Notes: generated from the letters alone by a model not told the origin. A stretch of 17,199 nt of DNA from an uncultured bacterium (GCA_948888345.1 CAQTPN010000005.1:1-17199); one strand, 5' to 3'. Positions 8,371-16,627 are shown, numbered from the stretch's first letter. Translations and numbers: made by a program.

Positions 8371-8481
8371 TTTATCAACGCTTACAAGGCTTATAACTTC
8401 GCTTCTTAAATCATCAATATCTAGAGCGGGTATGTCGTTTAAATTTATTTTTTAATTATTTTTAGATTTTATCCAATTCAT
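8371..8481 (-). other. 5' extension of the large-subunit frame interrupted by an in-frame TAA
   Basis: On the minus strand an ATG at 8481 follows AGGA with seven bases between, a proper ribosome site 13 bp after the HyfF-like stop. It encodes MNWIKSKNN, then TAA (8454-8452), then in the same frame continues KINLNDIPALDIDDLRSEV and on into the large subunit. The sequence after the TAA looks like genuine NuoC-like protein. A nonsense change, a base-calling error in this A/T-rich stretch, or stop readthrough would each explain it. No other ATG, GTG or TTG lies in this frame between the TAA and 8370. Confidence 0.6.
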
Positions 8482-8494
8482 ATATTTATCCTAA

Positions 8495-9931
8495 TTAAAA
8501 TCCTGTAAGTGCAGCCTTAATAATATCATTTAAAAAAGCCGGTATATAAACCCCCAGTATAAATGCAAGAGTAAGCATTATTACCTGTGGAACGTACATT
8601 GAAGCCTTTATTTTGATTTTATTCTTTTCAATAATTTCTAATTTTTCCCCGTTTAATTTTCCAAACGTCATCTTTAATACAACACGTGCCATTCCGTATA
8701 AAATAACCGTTAAAAGAAGGACAAATAAAATACACATTAAATAATGTCCTTTAAAAATCATAGTTTTTATTATTAAAAATTCGCTTATAAAAAGAATGGA
8801 TGTAGGAAAAGCGCAGATTCCAAGCAAGGATAAAAGCCAGAGCCATCCTGTCTTTTTATCCGCAGTGATAATTCCGTTTATTGATTTTATCCTTTTTGTT
8901 TCATAAAGCTCTAAAATATTTCCTGATGTTAAGAAAAATGATGCTTTAAAGAGCGAATGCCCTATTAAATGAAGCATAACGGCATAATGTGCAATTCCGG
9001 AAAGAGCTGTCCCGATGGCTAAAATTCCCATATTTTCAATCGAAGAATATGCAAGCATTCTTTTATAATTTTTAATATGATATAAAAATACAGCTGTTAC
9101 AAAGAGGGATAAAAATCCCATTACAATAAGCATTATCCTGCCGTAGTAACTATCTCCTGCTGCATTTAATATGTTAAAAACTCTTAAAATTACAAGGTAG
9201 GCAGAATTTAAAAGAGTAGCTGATAAAAGAGCCGAAATTGGCGAAGGAGACTCCGAATGCGCATCAGGAAGCCAGAAATGCGCGGGTGCTAAACCCATTT
9301 TTGTTCCGAATCCAAAAAGTATAAATACAAACCCCAATCTGAGCCAGAATGTATTAAATTGTCCGCTTGAAGCATTTTCTAAAAGTTCTTTGAAATTTAA
9401 AGTATTTAAATCAGATGATATATTTAAAAATATAATCCCTATAAATGCCAGTGCAATGCCTATTGAACAGATGAAAACGTATTTCCATGCAGCTTCCATT
9501 GAATTTTTTGTCTTATTAAAATAAATAAGATAAGCACTTGTAAGGGTTGTTCCTTCTACTAAAATCCACGCTATTCCTAAATCTGTAGCTAAAATTGCCC
9601 CCGTCATAGCAAAAACGAAAGCCATAATCATAATAAAATAATGATTCATCTTTTTGTTTGAAAAGTCTAAATTCTTTGAATAGCCGTTATTGTAGATGGT
9701 TACCATTAAAAATACAAAAGATAAAATCATAAGAAAAATCTTATTTGTGTTATCTAATGCAAAATAATTTCCTCCAATTTCTAAGGGCAAGCCAAAGACA
9801 AGGCAGGAAGAAACTATAAAATGCAAAAGCGCATAAATATTCAATAGAAAGCAGCTAAAATTTTTACGCCTCACTATAAGCGCGATTATTCCGGCAATAA
9901 CAGGAAATATCATAAGCAGATTAATCATCAT
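8495..9931 (-). CDS. HyfF-like antiporter-type membrane subunit
   Basis: Member of the NuoL/M/N/MrpA/D antiporter superfamily, 478 residues, about 14 membrane helices. Key ion-path residues are present: the glutamate of the fifth helix E126 (LVEGTTL), lysine K211 in GTKMGLAPAHFWLPDAH, and the His/Lys pair in HLIGHSLFKASFF. The LPDAHSESPSPISALLS loop is close to HyfF of Escherichia coli. It would move protons or sodium across the inner membrane, driven by redox reactions in the soluble arm. The first ATG overlaps the end of the HyfE-like gene by 4 bp (ATGA), so the two are translationally coupled. Length is a little under the E. coli protein (about 526). Confidence 0.88.
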   Translation of the reverse strand: MMINLLMIFPVIAGIIALIVRRKNFSCFLLNIYALLHFIVSSCLVFGLPLEIGGNYFALDNTNKIFLMILSFVFLMVTIYNNGYSKNLDFSNKKMNHYFIMIMAFVFAMTGAILATDLGIAWILVEGTTLTSAYLIYFNKTKNSMEAAWKYVFICSIGIALAFIGIIFLNISSDLNTLNFKELLENASSGQFNTFWLRLGFVFILFGFGTKMGLAPAHFWLPDAHSESPSPISALLSATLLNSAYLVILRVFNILNAAGDSYYGRIMLIVMGFLSLFVTAVFLYHIKNYKRMLAYSSIENMGILAIGTALSGIAHYAVMLHLIGHSLFKASFFLTSGNILELYETKRIKSINGIITADKKTGWLWLLSLLGICAFPTSILFISEFLIIKTMIFKGHYLMCILFVLLLTVILYGMARVVLKMTFGKLNGEKLEIIEKNKIKIKASMYVPQVIMLTLAFILGVYIPAFLNDIIKAALTGF

Positions 9932-10566
9932 TCATAATCCTTCAATTCAGATAAATGTGAAACTTCAAGGTCTTTAAATTCTTTATTAATTTCTCTTACA
10001 AAAAGCCCTAAGATGTAAACAGCTATGAATACATCAAGCAGCACTCCAAGATTTACGAGCACCGGCATTTCTCCCGCAACTGAAAGAGAAAGCAGAAATA
10101 TTCCGTTTTCCATAGTTATAAATTCTATAACATTTGAAACGATTTTATGTTTAATTGTAATAAGCCACAGGCTGATAATAATAACGCTTACCGCTATCCC
10201 AAAATATAAAGGGGCAATATTTTTCATCCCTGTCATATAATTTGAGGCCAAAAAACCTGCTAAAAGTATTACGCTTGAAATTACAAGACAATAGAAATGA
10301 GGGATATTAGCGGCCTCATCTCTGTTTGTACCGGTTTTTTTTATGATTTTATATAAAAACCACGGGATAATTATTGCTTTTACAATTAATGTTTCCATTA
10401 TTAAAAATGCAATATCAAGAAGCGGCGTATTGTTGTATCCCAGAAGGCATATTAAAAAAAGCAAAATTCCCTGAATTATTAAAATCCTGATATGAGAAAT
10501 TATTCTTGATGTCGCGGCAAGATATAACATTGATAACCCAAAAAGTATTACAAATCCGTTTTCCAT
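9928..10566 (-). CDS. HyfE-like membrane subunit
   Basis: Small hydrophobic subunit of 212 residues with about 7 membrane helices, near the usual HyfE length (216 in E. coli). Its C-terminal half corresponds to complex I NuoK: the helix with the conserved glutamate reads ITMENGIFLLS, followed by a helix with LVNLGVLLDVFIAVYILGLFV. An N-terminal motif TLIVKAIIIPWFL holds the lysine and proline typical of HyfE. It helps link the NuoH-like subunit to the antiporter subunits in the membrane. It starts 5 bp after the HyfC-like stop and overlaps the next gene by 4 bp. Confidence 0.88.
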   Translation of the reverse strand: MENGFVILFGLSMLYLAATSRIISHIRILIIQGILLFLICLLGYNNTPLLDIAFLIMETLIVKAIIIPWFLYKIIKKTGTNRDEAANIPHFYCLVISSVILLAGFLASNYMTGMKNIAPLYFGIAVSVIIISLWLITIKHKIVSNVIEFITMENGIFLLSLSVAGEMPVLVNLGVLLDVFIAVYILGLFVREINKEFKDLEVSHLSELKDYE

Positions 10567-10571
10567 TTTTT

Positions 10572-11492
10572 CTAGCCTCCAAAAACCTTTGCCGCAGTAA
10601 GTGACATTACAATAAGCGCAAAAGAACTCATTATAAAAATAAATTCAAAAATGTGCGACATTCTAATGCGTGCCATACTTGATTCCAGTGTTCCTATCAT
10701 AACGGATGTGAAAAATACAATAATCAAATAATAGAAGGCATAAAGCGGATTTCCGTCAGGAATTATAATTTTTGCAATTAAAGAAATTATTAAAAGCATC
10801 TTCATTCCGGAAGCCCAGCTTATTAAAGCCAGTTCCGGTCCGGAGTTATCTAAAATCATAACTTCATGTATCATTGTAAGTTCAAGATGGGTTGCAGGGT
10901 CATCCACAGGCACTCTGCAGCCTTCGATTAACACCATTAAAAATAAGGCAAGTACTGCAAATATTATAATTAATGCTCCGTAGCTTCCGGCATTTTCTGC
11001 AATCTTTGAAAGGCTCTCAAATGTATAATTTCCGCTCAAAGCCATAATTGAAGCCATTATGATAAAAAACGCAGGCTCAACAATTGATGTAAAACAAGCT
11101 TCGCGCGAAGCTCCCATTCCTTCAAAGCTTGAACCTGTATCCATTGCGCCGAGCAAGCTGAAAAATTTTCCCAGAGCAAGAAGATATGCAAACACAATCA
11201 ATCCTGCAGGGATGTTTATTATTGCATTTCCAAAAATCAGAGGTACGAAAAATGCAGCGGTAATTACTGATGCAAATGATATAAGCGGCGCAAGCCTGAA
11301 TATTGCTGATGTTGTAGTGCTTATTACAAAATCTTTTTTAATAAGTTTTATAAAATCATAAAGAGGCTGAAAAATTGAAGCACCGTATCTGCCGCCCCAG
11401 AAAGCTTTTGTTTTTCTTATAATTCCGGTCATTAAAAATGGCAGAAACAAAAATGTAATTAAATTTAATAAAATGATAATTCCTTTTACCAT
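10572..11492 (-). CDS. HyfC/NuoH-like membrane anchor subunit
   Basis: Integral membrane subunit of 306 residues, 8 predicted helices, that docks the hydrophilic Fe-S module to the ion pump. The NuoH signatures are clear: WGGRYGASIFQPLYDFIKLIKKD near residue 32, SFEGMGASREA in the middle, and GCRVPVDDPATHLELTMIHE, the acidic loop that contacts the large subunit. The last matches HycD/HyfC more than complex I. It begins 2 bp after the stop of the HyfB-like gene and ends 5 bp before the HyfE-like gene. Nothing looks broken. Confidence 0.9.
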   Translation of the reverse strand: MVKGIIILLNLITFLFLPFLMTGIIRKTKAFWGGRYGASIFQPLYDFIKLIKKDFVISTTTSAIFRLAPLISFASVITAAFFVPLIFGNAIINIPAGLIVFAYLLALGKFFSLLGAMDTGSSFEGMGASREACFTSIVEPAFFIIMASIMALSGNYTFESLSKIAENAGSYGALIIIFAVLALFLMVLIEGCRVPVDDPATHLELTMIHEVMILDNSGPELALISWASGMKMLLIISLIAKIIIPDGNPLYAFYYLIIVFFTSVMIGTLESSMARIRMSHIFEFIFIMSSFALIVMSLTAAKVFGG

Positions 11493-11494
11493 AA

Positions 11495-13351
11495 TTAAAA
11501 CCCTCCAAAAAAGAAACTTCCGGCTATTGAAATGATAAGGAATACTAAGCCGTATTTTAAATAATCTTGCAGGTTACCGTTTTGTAATTTTTCAAATTTT
11601 GATAAAAACCACTCATCAAATTTTAAAAGCGGGTTTATAACGTAGGCTTCTTCAATATCTTCAATTTTTAAACTAAAATGCGCTGATTTTGGAAATAATT
11701 TTTTAGGTCTTTCAACATCATAAACCTTCTTAAATAATGGTTTTAGCATTGACAAAAACGGGCCTGCATAAGAAGATGCCGTATATTGCGCCCTTTTTAA
11801 TTCTTTATGATATCCGCAGCCCCATGTAGAAGTTTTTTCTACCTTTTTGTTTGAAAATTTTATTAAATATTCAAGGAGAAGTATTATTGAAAATACCATA
11901 AATGCGCTTAAGGCAATAATTTGCAGGATACCGATAAACTCTTCAACTCCTGTTATTGCACTTAAATCCATTAATGTTTCAACCGGCATAATTAAAATTT
12001 CAAACATAACTTCGGGGAAAAGACCTATTAAAAGAGCTAAAACAGCCAGAATGCCCATAGGAATTGTCATTGTTTTAGAAACATCGTTTTGAATACTCTC
12101 TGCTTTTTCACTTCTGGAGTGTCCCAAAAATGTTATGCTGAAAGCTTTTGTAAAGCATATTAAAGCCATTGTACCGACAAATGCAAGTCCTGAAATTGCA
12201 AATATCAAAATAAGGAAGTTAAAGAAACTGCTTATGGATAAGCCCTTTAAAATTCCAAAATATATTAAAAATTCTCCGATAAATCCGTTAAATGGCGGAA
12301 GCGCGCATATTGCAGCGGCTCCGATTAAAAATAGGGCTCCTGTAGCGGGCATTTTCTTAATTAATCCGCCCAAAAGCTCCATATTTTTTGTATGGTTTTT
12401 AAGATAAACCGCCCCTGCCCCAAAAAACAAAAGATTTTTAAATATGGAATGATTTAATATATGAAATATTGCACCGATAAATCCTAAAAATGCTACAATA
12501 GGCTGGCCGTGCATCAGCCCCAGCATGCCGACGCCGATTCCTATCCCTATTATGCCGATATTTTCAATAGAAGAATATGCAAGCATTTTTTTAATATCAG
12601 ATTGTATAAGGGCATATAAAATGCCATATATGGCAGATATTACAGATATTATCAATACAAAATAAGCAATAAATTTTGATGGTGTGCCGATTAAAGATAA
12701 AATCCTTAAAATTCCATATATTCCGGTTTTTATCATAACGCCGGACATAATTGCACTAATATGGCTCGGTGCAATCGGGTGCGCATCAGGCAGCCAGTTA
12801 TGAAGAGGTACAAACCCTGCCTTTATCCCGAAACCTGTGAAAAATAGCATAAATATGATATTTGCAAGCCCTGTATTTTCTTTTAAAATAGGTGCAAATG
12901 CATTGAAATCATAGCTTCCGGCCTTAATTGATAAAATTGCGAAAGGAATTATTAAAAATAATACCGAAATATGCATAAAAATAAGGTATTTTACACCGGC
13001 TTTTAAAACCTCTTTTTCTTCATTTTCAAATATAACAAGGAAAAAGGATGATAGTGACATAATTTCCCATATAACAAGGAAAAATAAAGCATTCTGGCAT
13101 GTTACAACGCCAAGCATTGATAAAATAAGCATAAAAAAGAAGATGTAATGTGAAACTACACTTTTACCCTTTTGAATGTATGGTTTTAAATATCCTTTAG
13201 AATATATTAAGGCCAAAAATCCCATCATAAGGATAATTAAAATAAAAAATGCACTTAAAGAGTCAATTACAAAATTAATTTTGCCAAAAACACCGCCGGC
13301 ATTAATAGTTTTTATCACAGGATACCCTGTAAGTAACGTATCTAAAATCAT
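11495..13351 (-). CDS. HyfB-like antiporter-type membrane subunit, first gene of the operon
   Basis: NuoL-family ion-translocating subunit of 618 residues. Ion-path residues are E96 (VIWEIMSLSS), K177 (GIKAGFVPLHNWLPDAH), K208, and H297/H301/K305 (FHILNHSIFK). The C-terminal TSTWGCGYHKELKRAQYTASSY segment marks HyfB/HycC rather than complex I NuoL. The N-terminus is short: only about 28 residues precede FVIDSLSAFF, against about 75 in E. coli HyfB, so one or two N-terminal helices are missing. A stop lies ten codons upstream in frame, so no longer form is encoded. It is the promoter-proximal gene, divergent from the TPR gene with a 78-bp shared promoter region. Confidence 0.9.
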   Translation of the reverse strand: MILDTLLTGYPVIKTINAGGVFGKINFVIDSLSAFFILIILMMGFLALIYSKGYLKPYIQKGKSVVSHYIFFFMLILSMLGVVTCQNALFFLVIWEIMSLSSFFLVIFENEEKEVLKAGVKYLIFMHISVLFLIIPFAILSIKAGSYDFNAFAPILKENTGLANIIFMLFFTGFGIKAGFVPLHNWLPDAHPIAPSHISAIMSGVMIKTGIYGILRILSLIGTPSKFIAYFVLIISVISAIYGILYALIQSDIKKMLAYSSIENIGIIGIGIGVGMLGLMHGQPIVAFLGFIGAIFHILNHSIFKNLLFFGAGAVYLKNHTKNMELLGGLIKKMPATGALFLIGAAAICALPPFNGFIGEFLIYFGILKGLSISSFFNFLILIFAISGLAFVGTMALICFTKAFSITFLGHSRSEKAESIQNDVSKTMTIPMGILAVLALLIGLFPEVMFEILIMPVETLMDLSAITGVEEFIGILQIIALSAFMVFSIILLLEYLIKFSNKKVEKTSTWGCGYHKELKRAQYTASSYAGPFLSMLKPLFKKVYDVERPKKLFPKSAHFSLKIEDIEEAYVINPLLKFDEWFLSKFEKLQNGNLQDYLKYGLVFLIISIAGSFFFGGF

Positions 13352-13429
13352 TCTTCTTTTTATCCAAATCGTTAATGCTTATTTAGTATATGATTATTTT
13401 ATAATAAACATTAAAAAGAGGAAAAAATA
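13352..13429. promoter_or_regulatory. Divergent promoter region between the hydrogenase-like operon and the TPR gene
   Basis: Two -10 boxes lie back to back: TATACT read on the minus strand (13385-13390) for the hydrogenase-like operon, and TATAAT on the plus strand (13400-13405) for the TPR gene. Neither has a good -35 box. Their closeness suggests the two promoters compete or share a regulator. The TPR gene has AGAGG eight bases before its ATG. Confidence 0.5.
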
Positions 13430-13912
13430 ATGTCAGAAAGCTTTAAAATTTATCTTGATAATGGCATTTACGATATTCAAGACGGAAAATATAAAGAGGC
13501 TGTTGAAAATATCAATAAATCGCTTGAATTAAAAAATGATTGGGAAATTCCCTATTTTTACCGTGCTGTGGCTTATCAGGCACTGGAACAGTTTGATGAT
13601 GCAATGCTTGATTATACAAAAGCACTTCAATTGAATCCGAAAATGACCGATGCTTATTACAACAAAGCAAGAATCACTCTTTCAAGAAAAGATATTGAAA
13701 ACCCCGATATTTATGGTGCTGTAAAGGATTTAGAAAAGGCTATAGAATTGGATGAAAATTTTATAGATGCACTTTATGCAATGGCTTGCGCCCAGAAAAA
13801 ACTTGAAAATTATACAGCAGCTGTTGAATATCTGGATAAGCTTTTAAAAATTGAGCCTGATGCAGTAAATGCCAAGGCCCTCAAAAAACTCATAGAACAG
13901 AAATATATGTAA
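13430..13912 (+). CDS. TPR-repeat protein
   Basis: Soluble protein of 160 residues built of about four tetratricopeptide repeats, each a pair of helices used for protein-protein contacts. The repeats show the usual G/A-Y-A-P spacing: GKYKEAVENINKSLEL, FDDAMLDYTKALQLNP, GAVKDLEKAIELDE and ENYTAAVEYLDKLLKIEP. There is no signal peptide, membrane helix or catalytic domain. The start is supported by AGAGG upstream. It is divergent from the hydrogenase-like operon; a role as assembly factor for that complex is possible but unsupported by anything except position. Confidence 0.85.
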   Translation: MSESFKIYLDNGIYDIQDGKYKEAVENINKSLELKNDWEIPYFYRAVAYQALEQFDDAMLDYTKALQLNPKMTDAYYNKARITLSRKDIENPDIYGAVKDLEKAIELDENFIDALYAMACAQKKLENYTAAVEYLDKLLKIEPDAVNAKALKKLIEQKYM

Positions 13913-13925
13913 TTTGTTGATACCG

Positions 13926-14017
13926 GCAATGTTTGTAAATTGCAGATGCAGACCCGCTGTGTTATAATTGCTGCGGGTAAGCTTCATTATTATTGTGTAT
14001 TACAGGTCAAACATTGC
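13926..14017 (+). promoter_or_regulatory. Inverted repeats and ATTGC motifs around a candidate promoter
   Basis: This 92-bp part of the 220-bp gap before the sugar transporter holds a perfect 10-bp inverted repeat (GCAATGTTTG at 13926-13935, CAAACATTGC at 14008-14017). Inside it is a second one, ACCCGC (13952-13957) with GCGGGT (13973-13978). ATTGC, or its complement, occurs four times (13926, 13939, 13967, 14013). A promoter TTGCAG-17-TATAAT (13940-13945, 13963-13968) lies inside. The inner repeat brackets the -10 box, like an operator. Confidence 0.5.
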
Positions 14018-14075
14018 TTAAATTTATTTGGATTGTTTTTTCTGATAAAACTTAAACTTAACACATCTTAGCTAT

Positions 14076-14104
14076 ATGACTTTTATTATATTTTAATGTA
14101 CAAT
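14076..14104 (+). promoter_or_regulatory. Second promoter candidate of the sugar transporter
   Basis: ATGACT (14076-14081) and TACAAT (14099-14104) are separated by exactly 17 bases, close to the sigma-70 consensus. Transcription from here would give a leader of about 20 bases carrying the strong site AGGAGG before the ATG at 14133. Confidence 0.5.
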
Positions 14105-14132
14105 AAGTTTAATGTTTTGTTAGGAGGATTTA

Positions 14133-15497
14133 ATGGCAAACGAAGAAATGAAAAAATTTACGACAGCCCAGCTGCTAAATTTTTGTTTAGGATTTTTCGG
14201 GCTTCAATTTGCCTGGCAGATGAGGATTATTCTCTCCGGCCCTGTAACTGAAGCTCTTGGCGCAAGCCCGTTAATTTTTGGTTTAATCTGGCTTGCAGGC
14301 CCTGTAACCGGTATTGTGGTTCAACCTATTATAGGAGCCCTTTCTGATGTTACACAAACCCCGTTCGGGCGCAGAGTTCCATATTTGATGGGCGGAGCAA
14401 TTCTTGCTGCATTGGGCCTCTTCTTCTTACCGAGAAGCGGTGATATTGCAAGTCTTTTTGGAGAAAACGCCCCTGTGTGGCTTGGTCTTTTAATTGCGGC
14501 TGTTATGATATGGATAATTGATGCATGTGTTAATGCTGCTCAAGGCCCTTACAGAGCACTTATTCCTGATAATATTCCAAAAGAACAGCACTCTCTTGCA
14601 AATTCTTATTTAAGCTTTGCAATTGGCCTTGGTTCTGTTGTTGCCGCAGGAACTGCACCTTTTTTAAAATATGTATTTAACTATGATATGTCAATGAATG
14701 CCCAGTTTGCAATGGCGGGTGCTGCATTCTTCCTTGCAATGCTTTGGACCTGTCTTACTATCAAGGAAAGAAAAATTAAGGCGGAAACTGTAGCTGTTGC
14801 AAATGCCGAAGAACAAAAATCATTCATTCAAAATGTTCAAGAATTTTTTAAACTTTCTCCTGAAGTTGGAAAAATATGCACAATGCAGTTTTTTAGCTGG
14901 ATTGGCTTAATGAGTATGATGATTTTCTTTACCCAGTATGCCGTTCACATTGTTTATGGTGTACCTGATTTATCGGCAGCGGATGCAGCCCTAAAACAGC
15001 AATATTCTATACCGATGGCTGACGGACAGTATTTTTCACAAATTTGTTTTGCAGTGTTTAATTTAATCTGCTTCCTTGTTGCAATTCCTATTGGAAAATG
15101 GGCAGAAAAAAGAGGAAATAAATTTGTACACATTATAGCCCTTGTAAGTATGGCTTTAGCCTACCTTTTAATGGCATTTTTACCAAATAAAGTATCTGTA
15201 ATGAGTGCCATGGCTTTAGCGGGTATCGGCTGGGCAAGCACATTGGCCCTTCCTTTTGCAATGCTTTCAAAATATATTAAAGCAGGCACGGAAGGTTCAA
15301 TCATGGGTATATTCAATATATTCATAGCAGCCCCGCAGGTGTTGGTATGTACACTTTTAGCTTGGTTTATCGATAAAGCTCAATTTATGCAGGAAGGCCT
15401 TATGAATAACCATTGGGAATATGCATTTGTAGTAGGTGCTATAATGCTTATTCTTGCTGCAGTTACTGCCTCTCTTGTTAATGAAAAACAGGCATAA
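14133..15497 (+). CDS. MFS/GPH-type sugar transporter (SUT/SLC45-like)
   Basis: Transporter of 454 residues with 12 predicted helices, of the glycoside-cation symporter/sucrose transporter kind. Diagnostic features are the N-terminal FCLGFFGLQFAWQMR helix, the loop GALSDVTQTPFGRRVPYL between helices 2 and 3, and the DACVNAAQGPYRALIPD segment of helix 4. It most likely brings in a disaccharide such as maltose or sucrose with a proton; the exact sugar is not readable. The ATG has a very strong ribosome site (AGGAGG, 6 bases away), suggesting high expression. It is a single-gene unit with two candidate promoters upstream and a hairpin downstream. No glycosidase or phosphorylase lies beside it to hint at the substrate. 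Confidence 0.85.
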   Translation: MANEEMKKFTTAQLLNFCLGFFGLQFAWQMRIILSGPVTEALGASPLIFGLIWLAGPVTGIVVQPIIGALSDVTQTPFGRRVPYLMGGAILAALGLFFLPRSGDIASLFGENAPVWLGLLIAAVMIWIIDACVNAAQGPYRALIPDNIPKEQHSLANSYLSFAIGLGSVVAAGTAPFLKYVFNYDMSMNAQFAMAGAAFFLAMLWTCLTIKERKIKAETVAVANAEEQKSFIQNVQEFFKLSPEVGKICTMQFFSWIGLMSMMIFFTQYAVHIVYGVPDLSAADAALKQQYSIPMADGQYFSQICFAVFNLICFLVAIPIGKWAEKRGNKFVHIIALVSMALAYLLMAFLPNKVSVMSAMALAGIGWASTLALPFAMLSKYIKAGTEGSIMGIFNIFIAAPQVLVCTLLAWFIDKAQFMQEGLMNNHWEYAFVVGAIMLILAAVTASLVNEKQA

Positions 15498-15515
15498 AAC
15501 TGTTAATTAAATTTT

Positions 15516-15549
15516 TTAACCCCGTCAATGTTAAAAATGACGGGGTTAA
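15516..15549 (+). terminator. Hairpin terminator after the sugar transporter
   Basis: A perfect 12-bp stem, TTAACCCCGTCA paired with TGACGGGGTTAA, encloses a 10-base loop, 19 bp after the stop codon. The T-run after it is poor (TCTTT), so it may act mainly as a stable 3' end. It lies between convergent genes. Confidence 0.8.
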
Positions 15550-15594
15550 TCTTTCCATTATATTATTTTAATAATTTGCGGATTTTTATTTTTT

Positions 15595-16077
15595 TTATCT
15601 TTTCCTTACAAAATCAATTGCTTGTTTGCCTGTAAGGTGTTCTATTTCAATTTCTACCATACAAAGAAGCTTAAATTCCCTGTCTATTTCTTTTTGAATA
15701 ACATCATCACTAAACGGGCAGTACTTTTTAGTAAATGCTTGAATAACAGGCATCATTTCATTTTCTTCCATAATACGCGCCCTGCCGAATGCTACGGCAC
15801 TTCTAAAATCCGTACCGAATTTTTCAGGCACAACTTCATCTTTTTCAATAACGCAAAATGAAACTTTGTTATATTTCTTGATTGCATCAATTTTATGGCC
15901 TTCTTTTGCGCAATGAAAATAAATTTTAGAATTTAAATAAATATAATTTAAAGGCACACAATAAGGATAATCATCATCCCCTAATACTGCAAGAATGCCG
16001 GTTTTGCCGGCTTGAAGAATATTGATTGTTTCATCATCGGCAAGCTGCTGATTTTTTCTTCGCATATTCCTAAACAT
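15595..16077 (-). CDS. Pyridoxamine 5'-phosphate oxidase-fold flavoprotein (NimA-like)
   Basis: Split-barrel flavin-binding protein, about 160 residues, of the family that includes 5-nitroimidazole-resistance NimA proteins. The N-terminus MRRKNQQL, the ILAVLGDDDYPYCVPLNY strand pair and KIYFHCAKEGHKIDAI are the family signatures; the latter contacts FMN. It probably binds FMN and may reduce nitro compounds or act in redox housekeeping, but family membership does not prove drug resistance. The start at 16077 follows AGG by about 10 bases and is 13 bp after the infC stop; a TTG at 16113 would add a stretch overlapping infC and is less likely, and ATG 16065 is also possible. Co-transcription with infC is likely. 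Confidence 0.82.
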   Translation of the reverse strand: MFRNMRRKNQQLADDETINILQAGKTGILAVLGDDDYPYCVPLNYIYLNSKIYFHCAKEGHKIDAIKKYNKVSFCVIEKDEVVPEKFGTDFRSAVAFGRARIMEENEMMPVIQAFTKKYCPFSDDVIQKEIDREFKLLCMVEIEIEHLTGKQAIDFVRKR

Positions 16078-16090
16078 GACCAAACCTATT

Positions 16091-16627
16091 TTATTTGCTG
16101 TTTGGCGGAGCAAGTACCATTACAACGTTTCTTCCCTCAAGTGCCGGTTTTTTTTCAATAAGAACGCCGCCTTCAGCTTCAATATCTGCTAAAAATTTAT
16201 TTGCTAAATCAATTGCAAGCTTATTATGCTGCATTTCGCGTCCTCTAAGCATTACAACAACTTTAACCTTATTGCCCTGTGCTATGAATTTTTTGGTGCT
16301 TTTTAAACGTACTTCATAGTCATGGGTATCAATTTTATAGCGCATCTTAACTTCTTTAATATCAACGGTATGTTGTTTTTTTCGCGCTTCTTTTGCTCTT
16401 TTTTCCGTTTCGTATTTATATTTGCCCCAATCTAAAATTTTTGCAACGGGCGGAGCTTGATTTGGTGATACAACAACTAAGTCTAAATCTTTTTCTCTTG
16501 CCATCTCAAGGGCCTTTGCGGTAGATACCGTTCCATGGTTTACTCCGGCATCATCAATCAACATTACTTCTTTAGCCCTAATCTTTTCATTAACCAGTTC
16601 TTTGGCTTTCATATCATTTTTACTAAT
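16091..16627 (-). CDS. infC: Translation initiation factor IF-3, AUU start codon
   Basis: IF-3 binds the 30S subunit, blocks early joining of 50S and checks the start codon and initiator tRNA. All of the family is present: N-terminal NEKIRAKEVMLID, central ARKKQHTVDIKEVKMRYKI and DYEVRLKS, C-terminal MLRGREMQH and GRNVVMVLAP. The first ATG (16612) lies 24 bases after the Shine-Dalgarno AAGGAG (16636-16641), too far. An in-frame ATT at 16625-16627 sits 8 bases after it, giving 178 residues. infC is the classic gene with an AUU start, through which IF-3 represses its own synthesis. The usual downstream rpmI and rplT genes are not here; a NimA-like gene follows instead. Confidence 0.92.
   Translation of the reverse strand: MSKNDMKAKELVNEKIRAKEVMLIDDAGVNHGTVSTAKALEMAREKDLDLVVVSPNQAPPVAKILDWGKYKYETEKRAKEARKKQHTVDIKEVKMRYKIDTHDYEVRLKSTKKFIAQGNKVKVVVMLRGREMQHNKLAIDLANKFLADIEAEGGVLIEKKPALEGRNVVMVLAPPNSK

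Noticed and set aside
8160..8378. Minus-strand open frame overlapping the large subunit's start
   Set aside because: It lies in a different frame of the large subunit and its protein matches no family; it does not rescue the interrupted N-terminus.
9030..9059. 30-bp near-identical repeat (29 of 30) with 12558-12587
   Set aside because: Both encode the conserved MLAYSSIEN motif of the two antiporter-like subunits, so it reflects old paralogy, not a mobile repeat.
13952..13978. ACCCGC/GCGGGT as a terminator for the TPR gene
   Set aside because: The stem is only 6 bp with a 15-base loop, no T-run follows, and it brackets a -10 box, so an operator reading is better.
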